A stretch of 64,000 bases of DNA, taken from contig NZ_LGHK01000027.1 of assembly GCF_001908235.1 (NCBI RefSeq), forward strand, positions 1 to 64,000, written 5' to 3'. Made by a program: the position numbers and the translations under genes. This document shows positions 8,965 to 17,733 of this stretch, piece by piece. Under the pieces are notes generated by a model. The model was not told where the DNA came from. It ran no database searches and saw nothing but the letters and a program-made list of their open reading frames with translations. The stretch is from Bradyrhizobium sp. NAS96.2 (GTDB taxonomy: Bacteria; Pseudomonadota; Alphaproteobacteria; Rhizobiales; Xanthobacteraceae). Numbering within the stretch: the stretch's first letter is position 1; each line of letters starts with the position of its first letter.

Positions 8965-10437
8965 ATGACCATCCATTTCCCGTTCCAGAACACCTATTCG
9001 GCGCTGCCGGCGAACTTTTTCGCCCGCGTCGCGCCGACCCCGGTCGCCGCCCCTCGGCTGATCAAGCTGAACCGGCCGCTCGCGATCCAGCTCGGGCTGG
9101 ACCCGGACCTGCTGTCGACGGCGGAAGGCGCCGAAATCCTCGCCGGCAAGCGGCTGCCTGACGGCGCCGACCCGATTGCCATGGCCTATGCCGGCCACCA
9201 GTTCGGGCACTTTGTTCCCCAGCTCGGCGATGGCCGCGCCATCCTGCTCGGCGAGGTCATCGACCAGGACGGCGTCCGCCGCGACATCCAGCTCAAGGGA
9301 TCAGGCCCGACCCCATTCTCCCGCCGCGGTGACGGCCGCGCTGCGCTCGGCCCGGTCTTACGCGAATACATCGTCAGCGAGGCGATGTTCGCGCTGGGCA
9401 TCCCGACCACCCGCTCGCTGGCCGCGGTCGTCACCGGCGAGCCCGTGATGCGCGAGACCGCGCTGCCGGGCGCGGTGTTGACCCGCGTCGCCTCGAGCCA
9501 CATCCGCGTCGGCACCTTCCAGTTCTTCGCCGCCCGCGGCGACACCGACGGCGTGCGCGCGCTCGCCGACCATGTCATTGCGAGGCACTATCCCGAACTG
9601 AGGGATGCGGCGCAGCCCTATCACGCACTGCTCGCCGGAGTCGTCGCCCGGCAGGCGTCGCTGGTCGCGCGCTGGCTCCTGGTCGGCTTCATCCACGGCG
9701 TGATGAACACCGACAACACCTCGATATCGGGCGAGACCATCGACTACGGCCCCTGCGCCTTCCTCGACGCTTACAACCCGGCGCAGGTGTTCTCCTCGAT
9801 CGACGAGATGGGCCGCTACGCCTACGCCAACCAGCCGCGCATCGCGCTGTGGAATCTGACCCGGCTCGCCGAGTGCCTGCTGCCGCTGTTCGACAGCGAG
9901 CAAGAGAAGGCCCTCGAGCAGGCGCAGACGATCCTCGGCGAATTCCCGGAAAAATTCACCGCGGCCTATCAGGCCGGGCTGCGCGCCAAGGTCGGCTTCT
10001 TCACCGCGCAGGATGGCGACGAGGCGCTGATCCAGGACCTGCTCGACGCGATGGCCAAGAACGCGGCCGACTTCACCCTGACCTTCCGCCATCTCGGCAA
10101 CGCCGCAGCCGATGACGCAACCGACGTCCGCGCGCAGTTCACCGATCCCACAGCGTTCGACGAATGGGCCGCCCGCTGGCGCACCCGCCTCGCGCTGGAG
10201 CCGCAGAGCGCAGCCGAGCGCAAGGCGGCGATGGGCGCCGTCAACCCGGCCTTCATCCCGCGCAACCACCGCATCGAGGCGGTGATCCAGGCAGCCGTCA
10301 ACAACGACGACTACGCGCCGTTCGAGGAGTTGTTGACGGTGTTGGCAAAGCCGTTCGAGGATCAGCCGCAGTTCGCCGCCTACGCCGAGCCGCCGCTGCC
10401 CGAGCAGATGGTGACGCAGACATTCTGCGGGACGTGA
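8965..10437 (+). CDS. selO: SelO/YdiU family protein adenylyltransferase
   Basis: Pseudokinase-fold enzyme that transfers AMP from ATP to protein hydroxyl groups, with a role in redox stress in the characterised E. coli and human proteins. The 490-residue product has the family opening FQNTYSALPANFFARV, the glycine loop region GSGPTPFSRRGDGRAALGP (about 112-130), the catalytic and metal site GVMNTDNTSISGETIDYGP (about 245-263), and the conserved C-terminal TFCGT with the penultimate-region cysteine. The frame is open for another 61 codons upstream, but family proteins begin at the ATG at 8965, and the upstream stretch reads as non-coding (Pro/Arg-rich) and overlaps the aspS promoter region. 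Confidence 0.93.
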   Translation: MTIHFPFQNTYSALPANFFARVAPTPVAAPRLIKLNRPLAIQLGLDPDLLSTAEGAEILAGKRLPDGADPIAMAYAGHQFGHFVPQLGDGRAILLGEVIDQDGVRRDIQLKGSGPTPFSRRGDGRAALGPVLREYIVSEAMFALGIPTTRSLAAVVTGEPVMRETALPGAVLTRVASSHIRVGTFQFFAARGDTDGVRALADHVIARHYPELRDAAQPYHALLAGVVARQASLVARWLLVGFIHGVMNTDNTSISGETIDYGPCAFLDAYNPAQVFSSIDEMGRYAYANQPRIALWNLTRLAECLLPLFDSEQEKALEQAQTILGEFPEKFTAAYQAGLRAKVGFFTAQDGDEALIQDLLDAMAKNAADFTLTFRHLGNAAADDATDVRAQFTDPTAFDEWAARWRTRLALEPQSAAERKAAMGAVNPAFIPRNHRIEAVIQAAVNNDDYAPFEELLTVLAKPFEDQPQFAAYAEPPLPEQMVTQTFCGT

Positions 10438-10447
10438 GCCCAAGATA

Positions 10448-10530
10448 GTAGGATGGGTAGAGCGCAGCGAAACCCATCATTCGTTCTGCGCGCGAGACCG
10501 ATGGGTTTCGCTTCGCTCTACCCATCCTAC
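10448..10530. repeat. Palindromic intergenic repeat, GTAGGATGGG family, copy 2
   Basis: GTAGGATGGGTAGAGCG at the left end is the exact complement of CGCTCTACCCATCCTAC at the right end. Inside, GAAACCCATC mirrors GATGGGTTTC. It fills the gap between selO and the convergent oxidoreductase pseudogene, whose stop lies 8 bases beyond. Confidence 0.9.
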
Positions 10531-10537
10531 TGATCTC

Positions 10538-11526
10538 TCATACCGTCACCACGATCTTCCCGAACTGCACGTTCGACTCGAGGAAGCGGTGCGCCTCGAC
10601 GATCTCTTCGAACGGAAACGTCCGCGCGATGATCGGCTTCAGCGCGCCGTCTGCGAGCCCGTCGAGGATGAACGCCTTCGCCGCGGCGAGCCGCGCGGGA
10701 TCCTGAACAATCTCGTGCACGCGGTAGCCACGCAGGATCAGGCTCTTGCTCAGCACCGTGAACAGCGGAAACGGCGTCGGCTCGGAGCTGAGCCCCCATA
10801 CTCGATCAGGATGCCGCCATGCGCCATCGCCGCTGCCAGCGGCACGAAGATGGGGCCTCCGACGGGATCAAGCACGACACGAACACCGTCGGGGCCCGCA
10901 ATCTGCTCCAGCCTTGATTGCAGGTCTTCCTCCGCGGAGGCGATCACATGCGCAGCACCGGCGTCGCGCAGCGCCTGCGCCTTGGCTGAGGTGCGCGTGA
11001 CCGCGATCGGGATCGCGCCGATGCGATTGGCAATCTGGATCGCGGCGAGCCCGACGCTGCTCGATGCCGCCGTGATGACGGCGAACTCCCCGCGGTCAAG
11101 CTTCGCAATGTCGATCAGGGCGCCATACGCCGTGAGATATTGCATCCACACCGCGGCCGCCGTCTCGAACCTCAGCGCCGGCGGATGCTTGACGACCAGC
11201 TCGGCCGGAAACGCCGCGAGCTCGGCATAGGCCGGCCAACGCGCCATCGAGATCGGCGGCACGATGCTGACGGCATCCCCTGGCGCGAAATCGACGACGC
11301 CCTCGCCGATCACCTCGACAAGGCCTGCGGCCTCGAGGCCGAGGCCGGACGGCAACGCCGGCGTCTCGATGTAGGTCCCGCTGCGCATCAGGGCCTCGGC
11401 ACGATTCAGTCCGAGCGCCTTGATCCGGATCCGGACCTCGCCGCGCGCAGGTGGTGCGATCGCAACCTCCTCGATGCGCAGCACCTCGGGACCACCAATT
11501 TGATGAAAGCGAACGACGCGAGTCAT
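10538..11526 (-). pseudogene. Zinc-independent quinone oxidoreductase (MDR family), frameshifted
   Basis: NADPH-dependent quinone reductase of the medium-chain dehydrogenase family. The first part (11526 down to about 10800) has VVRFHQIGGPEVLRIEEV, the GroES-like domain with GLEAAGLVEVIGEGV, and the Rossmann region SSVGLAAIQIANRIGA. After GGILIEYGG the frame runs into a stop, while the C-terminal part continues in another frame (SSEPTPFPLFTVLSKSLILRGY to FGKIVVTV). Adding one G to the five-G run (C run at 10793-10797 on the given strand) would restore an intact reading frame of about 330 residues. The ATG at 11526 is preferred over the longer frame from 11592. The break is a real mutation or a homopolymer sequencing error. 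A LysR gene is divergent. Confidence 0.85.
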
Positions 11527-11627
11527 CGGCAACACTCCAAAACAGTTGAATTGAATAGAGCTATGCCAAGGCCAATTGGGCGGATAAATCATCCCGCAGA
11601 CTGAACAGTCAAAACTCGGAGTTTCGA

Positions 11628-12530
11628 ATGATGGACCGCCTGACCAGCATGGCCGTCTTTCTCAGGGCGGTCGATCTCGGCTCCTTCGCCGCCGCAGCTG
11701 AGGCGCTCGAGATGTCCGGTCCGATGGTCGGCAAGCATGTCAGCTTCCTCGAACAGCGGCTCGGCGTTCGCCTGATTCACCGCACCACGCGGCGCCAAAG
11801 CTTGACCGAGTTCGGACACGCCTACTACGAGCGTTGCCGCGCTGTGCTTGCCGAAGCGGACGCCGCCGACGCCATCGCGGCCGACGCGTTGTCCGAACCG
11901 CGCGGGCGGCTGCGGGTGACCATGCCGGCGCTGCTCGGCCGGCACTGCGTGGCGCCGCTGCTGCTCAAGCTGGCGCAGAGATATCCGGCGCTGGAGCTCG
12001 ATCTTTCGTTTGGCGACCCGGTCGCCGATCTGATGGAGGGCGGCTACGATCTTGCGATCAGGACCGGCGATCTCACCGAGCAGGCGAGCGTGATCACGCG
12101 GCGCATCGCGCGCCAGCGCATGGTGGTGTGCGGCTCGCGCGCCTATCTGAAGGCGCACGGCAGGCCGCGTACCCTTGACGAACTCGGCCAGCACCAGGCG
12201 ATCGTCTATCGCCGTCTGGGCCGCGCGCGCCCCTGGCTGTTCCCGCGCGACGGTACGCCGCCGCGCGAGGTCTGGCCGGCCGGGCGGCTCAGGCTCGACG
12301 ATCTCGAAGCGATCGCCGATGCCGCGGCGCGCGGCATGGGGCTGGCGTGGCTGCCCTCCTGGCTGGTGCGCGAACGCCTCGAGCGCGGCGCGCTGGTCCG
12401 GGTTCTCGGCACCGAAGGCGAACTGCCCTATGACTGCCATGCGCTGTGGCTGCCGACGCCGCGGCTGCCGCTCAAGGTTCGCCTTGCGGTCGATGCACTC
12501 GCCGCTGCGCTGCCGAAGCTTGTGGCCTAG
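11628..12530 (+). CDS. LysR-family transcriptional regulator
   Basis: A 300-residue DNA-binding regulator with an N-terminal winged helix-turn-helix (FLRAVDLGSFAAAAEALEMS, about 11-30, then VGKHVSFLEQRLGVRLIHR) and a C-terminal effector-binding domain of the periplasmic-binding-protein fold (from about 90, GRLRVTMPALLGRH). The ATG is preceded by GGAG with six bases of spacing. The 101-base divergent region with the quinone oxidoreductase pseudogene contains GACTG-AA-CAGTC (near 11598) and TTG-N13-CAA (11551-11569), either of which could be the operator. LysR regulators next to a divergent oxidoreductase usually control it, so this one may regulate the frameshifted neighbour. Confidence 0.92.
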   Translation: MMDRLTSMAVFLRAVDLGSFAAAAEALEMSGPMVGKHVSFLEQRLGVRLIHRTTRRQSLTEFGHAYYERCRAVLAEADAADAIAADALSEPRGRLRVTMPALLGRHCVAPLLLKLAQRYPALELDLSFGDPVADLMEGGYDLAIRTGDLTEQASVITRRIARQRMVVCGSRAYLKAHGRPRTLDELGQHQAIVYRRLGRARPWLFPRDGTPPREVWPAGRLRLDDLEAIADAAARGMGLAWLPSWLVRERLERGALVRVLGTEGELPYDCHALWLPTPRLPLKVRLAVDALAAALPKLVA

Positions 12531-12547
12531 CACCGCACCACAGCCCT

Positions 12548-12568
12548 GTAGGATGGGACCCATCCTAC
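12548..12568. repeat. Minimal fused-end copy of the GTAGGATGGG repeat
   Basis: The two terminal arms, GTAGGATGGG and CCCATCCTAC, abut with a single A between them and form a perfect 21-base palindrome with no interior. It lies 17 bases after the LysR stop. The 441-base stretch 12531-12971 also holds the small frame at 12712 and a hairpin at 12887-12919. Confidence 0.8.
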
Positions 12569-12711
12569 GAAGCTGGTTCCCGCAATGCGCCATGTGAGCG
12601 TTAACTCACCCTCCACCATGCCGGGAGGCTCGCGGCGGTAACCATAAGGCTTAACAGCGCGTCAACGCTCCCCCAACAAGTCTAACTGTTTCTGATGGGG
12701 GAGAACGGCCC

Positions 12712-12822
12712 GTGGACGCATTTGCATTCGAATTTATGGGATTGGCGATGATCGCGCTGTGTCTCGTCGTGCTGGCGATGCCTGCGGCGCGCCGGCCGTC
12801 GAAGAACATGCGCTACGAGTGA
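12712..12822 (+). CDS. Candidate 36-residue single-span membrane peptide
   Basis: GTG start preceded by GGGGGAGAA at seven bases' spacing, an unusually good ribosome site for an otherwise empty region. The product begins VDAFAFEF, has one hydrophobic helix (MGLAMIALCLVVLAMPA, about residues 9-25) and ends in a basic tail RRPSKNMRYE, the arrangement of a small inner-membrane protein with a cytoplasmic C-terminus. I recognise no family. It sits alone between the LysR gene and chrA. TTAAC half-sites lie just upstream (around 12600 and 12650). It is too short to be certain. Confidence 0.45.
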   Translation: MDAFAFEFMGLAMIALCLVVLAMPAARRPSKNMRYE

Positions 12823-12886
12823 GCCATCGCGACGGCCACCGGCATGTCGGGCGCACGGCGCCCTCCGATCTCGCTGTAACCAGATA

Positions 12887-12919
12887 ATATCGCGCTTAGG
12901 CGTCACCAAATCGCGATAT
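12887..12919. other. Inverted repeat upstream of chrA
   Basis: ATATCGCG (12887-12894) and CGCGATAT (12912-12919) are exact complements separated by 17 bases, about 50 bases before the chrA start. It could be an operator or a leader hairpin; nothing in the sequence decides. Confidence 0.4.
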
Positions 12920-12971
12920 CGTTGCCCTGATGAGTCCTGATGTGGGACGCAAGCCAGGGAATTGACGGCGC

Positions 12972-14180
12972 TTGAACGAGATTCAGCAATCCGACACGAC
13001 GTCCTCCGCCGCGCACTCGCCACTCGAGGTGCTGCTGATTTTCCTCAAGCTCGGCGTCAGCTGCTTCGGCGGTCCGATTGCCCATATCGGTTATTTCCGC
13101 GACGAGTTCGTCATCCGCCGGCGCTGGCTGGACGAGCAGGCCTATGCGGATCTGGTCGCGCTCTGCCAATTCCTGCCCGGCCCCGCCAGCAGCCAGGTCG
13201 GCTTTTCGCTCGGCCTGATGCGCGCTGGCTATCTGGGCGCGCTGGCAGCCTGGACCGGCTTCACGCTGCCCTCGGCGATCGCGCTCGTGCTCTTCGCCTT
13301 CGGCGCCGGCGGATTGAGCGGCCCGGCCGGCACAGGCCTGGTACATGGCCTCAAGCTGGTCGCGGTGGCGATCGTCGCCCAGGCCGTCTGGGGCATGGCG
13401 CGCTCGCTCTGCCCCGATCGCGAGCGCGCGTCGATCGCGACGGTGGCGGCGCTCATCATCCTCGCCAGTTCGTCGACGATCGCGCAGATCGGCGCCATCA
13501 TTCTCGGCGCCGTCGCCGGGCTCTGGTTCTGCCGGGCCCAAATGGCCAACGGCGTCACGCACGTCGCCATGCCGGTGTCGCGCCGCGCTGGCGTCGCCGC
13601 GCTGATCCTGTTCCTCGCCCTGCTGGTCGGACTGCCGCTCCTCGCCCGGACCTGGCCCGGCCTCGGCCTGTTCGAGGCGTTCTACCGCTCCGGCGCGCTG
13701 GTGTTCGGCGGCGGCCATGTCGTGCTGCCGCTGCTGCGCGAAGCGGTGGTGACGCCGGGCTGGATCGGCGACGATGCGTTCCTGACCGGCTATGGCGCCG
13801 CGCAGGCGGTGCCGGGCCCGCTGTTCACCTTCGCTGCCTATCTCGGCGCCGTGATCGGCGGCATGCCGGGCGCGGTCGTCGGCCTCATCGGCATCTTCCT
13901 TCCGGGGGTTCTCGTCCTGCTCGCGGCGCTGCCGTTCTGGGATAGCTTCCGCAAGCAGCCGGCGGCGCAGGCGATGATGCGCGGCGTCAACGCCGCCGTG
14001 GTCGGCATCCTCGGTGCCGCGCTCTACAATCCAGTCTGGACCAGCAGCGTGCAGCGTCCGCTCGATGTCGGCATCGCGCTGGCCGGCTTCGTCCTGCTCA
14101 CGGCCTGGCGGGCACCGCCGCTCGTGGTGGTCGTCCTCAGCGCCGCCGCCGGCATCGCCACCGGGCTCCTGCAATCGTGA
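12972..14180 (+). CDS. chrA: ChrA family chromate efflux transporter
   Basis: Inner-membrane transporter of the CHR superfamily, which exports chromate by proton exchange in studied members. The 402-residue length is the two-domain form. Each half carries the family signature: FLKLGVSCFGGPIAHIGYF (about 24-42) with CQFLPGPASSQVGFSLG in the first, and RSGALVFGGGHVVLPLL with GYGAAQAVPGPLFTFAAYLG in the second. About ten hydrophobic helices are visible. The start is TTG (LNEIQQSD), with AGGGA some 12 bases upstream; no better in-frame start is seen. No chrB regulator lies nearby, so a role in chromate resistance is uncertain. Confidence 0.92.
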   Translation: MNEIQQSDTTSSAAHSPLEVLLIFLKLGVSCFGGPIAHIGYFRDEFVIRRRWLDEQAYADLVALCQFLPGPASSQVGFSLGLMRAGYLGALAAWTGFTLPSAIALVLFAFGAGGLSGPAGTGLVHGLKLVAVAIVAQAVWGMARSLCPDRERASIATVAALIILASSSTIAQIGAIILGAVAGLWFCRAQMANGVTHVAMPVSRRAGVAALILFLALLVGLPLLARTWPGLGLFEAFYRSGALVFGGGHVVLPLLREAVVTPGWIGDDAFLTGYGAAQAVPGPLFTFAAYLGAVIGGMPGAVVGLIGIFLPGVLVLLAALPFWDSFRKQPAAQAMMRGVNAAVVGILGAALYNPVWTSSVQRPLDVGIALAGFVLLTAWRAPPLVVVVLSAAAGIATGLLQS

Positions 14181-14223
14181 ACGGCCGCGCCGGCGTTCGG
14201 CCTGCCGGATTAAGGACGCCTTC

Positions 14224-15381
14224 ATGCCTCGTCGCCATGATGACGGGCGCATGCCGAGCGTCGCCAAACAACCGGATCCGACCCGGGTTCCCGTGCTGGA
14301 CCTGCTGCGGCTCGCCGCGGTCGGGGCCGTGATCCTGTATCATTACGGCTTCTGGGGCACCGCATCGCACGGCGCGCAAATGGTGGCGTTGCCCTATCTC
14401 GCCCCAGTCGCCCAATACGGCTTCCTCGGCGTCCCCGTGTTCTTCGCGATCTCCGGCTTCGTCATCGCCTATTCGGCCGAAGGCCGCACGCCGGTCGGTT
14501 TCGCGATCGCCCGCTTCAGCCGGATCTATCCGACCTTCGTCATCTGCATGACACTGACCTTCCTTGCGACGCTGCTGCTCGGCCACGCTTGGTTTCAGGT
14601 GACGTGGGGACAGTGGCTCGCGAACCTGTTCATCGCAGCGCCGATGCTCGGCCAGCCCTACATGGACGATGCCTACTGGTCGCTGGTGATCGAGGTCGCG
14701 TTCTACGCCTGGGTCGCGCTGCTGCTGGCCTGGGGCATCTTCCCGCGGCGGATCGACACCATCATCGTGGCGTGGATCGCGATCACCTTCGCCAACGAGC
14801 TGACGCTCGATATTCCGCTGTTCGAGAAGCTGTTCATGGCCGACGACAGCGGCTTCTTCGCCGTCGGGCTCCTGATCTATGAACATTACCGCGGACGGCG
14901 CGACACCAGGCTCTACAGCCTGCTGACGTTGGCGATGGGCACGGCGACGTTCCAGGCCGTGCACAAGCTGGACCGGCTCGGCGTCCACACCCATGGCAGC
15001 TTCGATCCCCGCGTCGTCGCGGCGATCTGCATCGTCTCGCTCGCCATCGTGTTCGCCGCCACCCGCATCAAGTCGGTGCCGCTGCCGGATAGCCTGGTCA
15101 GGGCCGTGGGCGGCATCACCTACCCGCTCTATCTGCTGCATCTGCAGCTCGGCTACGTGATCCTGCTGCTGATCACGCCAACGCCGAATGCACTGTCGAC
15201 CACGCTGGTCGTGGCATGCATGGTCGCACTGGCGTGGTTCGTCTGGCGCTTCCTCGAAGCTCCCGCGCATTATCGCGTCAAAGACCAGCTCACGATGTTG
15301 GCGTCACGGCATGGCTGGCCGTCGCGGATTCGCGCGAGCGAAAGGCGGATTGATCGAGACGACGTCGTCCTGCCGGTCTAG
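14224..15381 (+). CDS. Acyltransferase 3 (OafA/YrhL-type) membrane protein
   Basis: A 385-residue integral membrane acyltransferase that would add acyl groups, often acetyl, to a surface glycan. It opens with the family motif LDLLRLAAVGAVILYHYGFW (about 25-44), which contains the active-site histidine. It continues with FLGVPVFFAISGFVIAYS, RFSRIYPTF (about 100-108), YWSLVIEVAFY and a late LYLLHLQLGY. About ten membrane helices are apparent. I chose the ATG at 14224, 43 bases after the chrA stop, because the upstream frame is a shadow of chrA. The last ~28 codons (from LASRHGWPSR) are encoded by a dispersed repeat (15298-15399) and are probably not part of the ancestral protein. Confidence 0.9.
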   Translation: MPRRHDDGRMPSVAKQPDPTRVPVLDLLRLAAVGAVILYHYGFWGTASHGAQMVALPYLAPVAQYGFLGVPVFFAISGFVIAYSAEGRTPVGFAIARFSRIYPTFVICMTLTFLATLLLGHAWFQVTWGQWLANLFIAAPMLGQPYMDDAYWSLVIEVAFYAWVALLLAWGIFPRRIDTIIVAWIAITFANELTLDIPLFEKLFMADDSGFFAVGLLIYEHYRGRRDTRLYSLLTLAMGTATFQAVHKLDRLGVHTHGSFDPRVVAAICIVSLAIVFAATRIKSVPLPDSLVRAVGGITYPLYLLHLQLGYVILLLITPTPNALSTTLVVACMVALAWFVWRFLEAPAHYRVKDQLTMLASRHGWPSRIRASERRIDRDDVVLPV

Positions 15382-15399
15382 GCCTGGCCGATCGCCAAC
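15298..15399. repeat. Dispersed ~100-bp repeat, copy A (overlaps a CDS 3' end)
   Basis: It aligns with 22844-22943 with a small gap. Shared blocks include TCACGGCATGGCTGGCCGTC (C for T in copy B), GCGGAT, and the end GGCC-GGC-GATCGCCAA. The right end abuts the stop codon of the minus-strand ATPase gene (15399-15401), and copy B likewise abuts a minus-strand stop codon. In this copy the repeat is read through by the acyltransferase. Confidence 0.75.
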
Positions 15400-16235
15400 T
15401 AAGCGAGCCAACGCTTGCGCCGCTTGTAGTGCTTTACATCGCGATATGATTTTCGCTTGTCGCCGGCGACGCCAAGATAGAACTCTTTGACGTCCTCGTT
15501 TGCGGTGAGCGCGCGCGCTTCGCCATCCATCACCACGCGGCCATTTTCGAGGATATAGCCGTGGCTGGCATATCTGAGCGCCATGTTGGTGTTCTGTTCG
15601 GCGAGAAGGAATGAGACGCCTTCCTTGATGTTGAGGTCCCTCACGATTTCGAAGATCTCCTCCACGATCTGCGGCGCGAGGCCCATCGAAGGTTCATCGA
15701 GCAGGATCATCTTCGGGCGCGACATCAGCGCGCGGCCGATCACGCACATCTGCTGTTCGCCGCCCGATGTATATCCGGCGGTGGAACCGCGCCGTTCGCG
15801 GAGGCGCGGGAAATAGGCGTAGACCCGTTCGAGATCTTGCGCGATGGCTGACTTGCCGTCCCTGCGCGTGAAGGCTCCGGTCAGGATATTCTCCTCGACC
15901 GTCAGATGAGCGAAGGCACGCCGCCCCTCCATCACCTGAATGCAGCCGCGCCGCACCAGATCATTTGGCGACAAGGACTTCACCTCGACGCCATCGAACT
16001 GGATCGAGCCCTTGGTAACCTCGCCGCGCTCGGCGTGCAGCAGATTGGAGACCGCCTTCAGCGTCGTGGTCTTGCCGGCGCCATTGGCGCCGAGAAGCGC
16101 GACAATGCCGCCCCGCGGCACCTCCAGCGATACGCCCTTCAACACGAGGATGACGTGATCATAGACGACCTCGATATTGTTGACGGACAGAACGAGCGCT
16201 GCTTCCGTCGTCATGGCGACCTTGGCAGTTGACAC
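15399..16235 (-). CDS. Branched-chain-type ABC transporter ATPase (LivF-like)
   Basis: Cytoplasmic ATPase of a hydrophobic amino acid or organic acid uptake system (HAAT family). Visible motifs are Walker A GANGAGKTT, the signature TSGGEQQM (an unusual T in place of L), and Walker B MILLDEPSMGLAPQIVEEIF. The frame is open to 16259, but GGAGG followed by seven bases points to the GTG at 16235 (VSTAKVAMTTEAAL), giving 278 residues; family members usually have about 235. The basic C-terminal tail (KRKSYRDVKHYKRRKRW) is longer than usual. It is the last gene of the operon, 76 bases after the binding-protein gene. Confidence 0.92.
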   Translation of the reverse strand: MSTAKVAMTTEAALVLSVNNIEVVYDHVILVLKGVSLEVPRGGIVALLGANGAGKTTTLKAVSNLLHAERGEVTKGSIQFDGVEVKSLSPNDLVRRGCIQVMEGRRAFAHLTVEENILTGAFTRRDGKSAIAQDLERVYAYFPRLRERRGSTAGYTSGGEQQMCVIGRALMSRPKMILLDEPSMGLAPQIVEEIFEIVRDLNIKEGVSFLLAEQNTNMALRYASHGYILENGRVVMDGEARALTANEDVKEFYLGVAGDKRKSYRDVKHYKRRKRWLA

Positions 16236-16311
16236 GCGCAGACCTCCAAACGGTTGCACCTTCCGGAATCCGGGAGCAGGCAGACCTGCCTCCCGGATCG
16301 CTCACACCGGC

Positions 16312-17637
16312 TCAGGTTTCCTTCGCGCAGTCGCGCGGCTTGATCTTCTTCTCTGCGGCATACTTCGCGGACACATCGGCGACGAGCGGCTCGATCAGGG
16401 ATTCGTCGGCCGTGTACCAGTCGGAAATCACTTTCCAACCCTTGCCATCCCATTGCTGGACGCGCCCGTAGCGCGCGCCCTCGTGGTCGGAGCAGGAAAT
16501 GCTGACGGGCTTCAACATCCCCTCAAAGCCGAGTTCCTTGATACGTGCAGCGGTGAGGATGAGGTTCTCAAGCCCCCACCGGACCTGCTCGCCCGTCAGC
16601 GGTTTCTTGCCGAACTTTTCCTGCGCCTTGCGGATCGCCTCCACGCCGAGCATGGCATTCGTCATGCCGCGGTTGTAGAGAACTTCGCCGATCTTGGCAG
16701 GTTCTGTCGAACCCTTGCCTTTGGCGTAGATGTACTTCTCTACGTCCGCGTGCACGGGGAATTTTCCTGCGCCATGCTGAAGCATCAGGGATTTGTAGCC
16801 GGTGGCCTGATCGCCCGCGGGCGTCACATCCGGCTCTGCGCCTGACCACCAAACACCGATCATCTTCTCGCGCGGATAGGCAACGGCCGCCGCTTCCTTG
16901 ATTGCCGTGCTGTTCATGACGCCCCAGCCCCAGACCAGGACATAATCCGGCCGCTGCTGGCGGATCGCCAGCCATTGCGACTTCTGCTCGACACCGGGGT
17001 GCGTGACCGGGATCGGGGTAAACTCAAAGCCGTACTTCTGCGCCAGCACCTGGAGCATCGGGATCGGCTCCTTGCCATAGGGGCTGTCGTGATACAGCAG
17101 CGAAATCTTCCGGCCTTTCAGCTTGTCGAACCCGCCGAGCTCCTTGGCGACGTGCTGGATCGCGATATCGGCCGCGGACCAGTAAGTGCCGAGCAATGGG
17201 AAGTTGTACGCGAACACCGCGCCGTTCTTGGAATCGGCACGGCCGTAGCCCATCGTGATGATCGGGATCTTGTCCGTCGCGGTCTTTTCGGTCAGCGCGA
17301 AGGTGATACCGGTCGACAGTGGGTTGATAAACGCTGCCCCGGTCGGCCCCTTGCTCTTGAGGCGCTCGTAACATTCAACGCCCTTGTCGGTCGCGTATGC
17401 CGTCTCGCATTCTTCGAACAGAATCTTGACGCCGTTGATGCCGCCGTCACGCTCATTGATCAGGTTGTAGTAATCCACAACGCCGTTCGCGTAGGGTGCG
17501 CCGTTCACCGCGTACGGTCCGGTCCGGTAGGACAGAATTGGGATGAACTGCTCGTTTTGCGCCACGGCCGGTGCGCTAAACGCCGCTCCCGACAGCGCGG
17601 CCGCCAGTATCAGTACGTTACGTGCAATATTTGCCAT
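16312..17637 (-). CDS. ABC transporter substrate-binding protein (LivK-like)
   Basis: Periplasmic binding protein of the branched-chain amino acid type, 441 residues. A signal peptide is visible (MANIARNVLILAAALSGAAF, cleavage likely after AVAQ near residue 27). The mature protein has the type I periplasmic-binding fold with NGVVDYYNLINERDGGINGV (about 51-70), which family members use near the ligand. The start has a strong AGGAGG site eight bases upstream. The same operon holds both permeases, both ATPases and an acyl-CoA ligase, so the ligand is more likely a carboxylic or aromatic acid than an amino acid (inference). Confidence 0.93.
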   Translation of the reverse strand: MANIARNVLILAAALSGAAFSAPAVAQNEQFIPILSYRTGPYAVNGAPYANGVVDYYNLINERDGGINGVKILFEECETAYATDKGVECYERLKSKGPTGAAFINPLSTGITFALTEKTATDKIPIITMGYGRADSKNGAVFAYNFPLLGTYWSAADIAIQHVAKELGGFDKLKGRKISLLYHDSPYGKEPIPMLQVLAQKYGFEFTPIPVTHPGVEQKSQWLAIRQQRPDYVLVWGWGVMNSTAIKEAAAVAYPREKMIGVWWSGAEPDVTPAGDQATGYKSLMLQHGAGKFPVHADVEKYIYAKGKGSTEPAKIGEVLYNRGMTNAMLGVEAIRKAQEKFGKKPLTGEQVRWGLENLILTAARIKELGFEGMLKPVSISCSDHEGARYGRVQQWDGKGWKVISDWYTADESLIEPLVADVSAKYAAEKKIKPRDCAKET

Positions 17638-17733
17638 GTTGATATCCTCCTCTTTAAACGTCGGTGGGGTATTTCCTTCCTCTCGGTTGTCAGCGGCCGC
17701 CCTCCGCGTTGCGATCGAGGCACGATCGCTCCT

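Noticed and set aside
12640..12660. CtrA-like site (TAACCAT ... TTAAC) before the small membrane peptide
   Set aside because: The spacing between the half-sites is nine instead of seven, and the first half lacks the leading T; too weak to list as a site.
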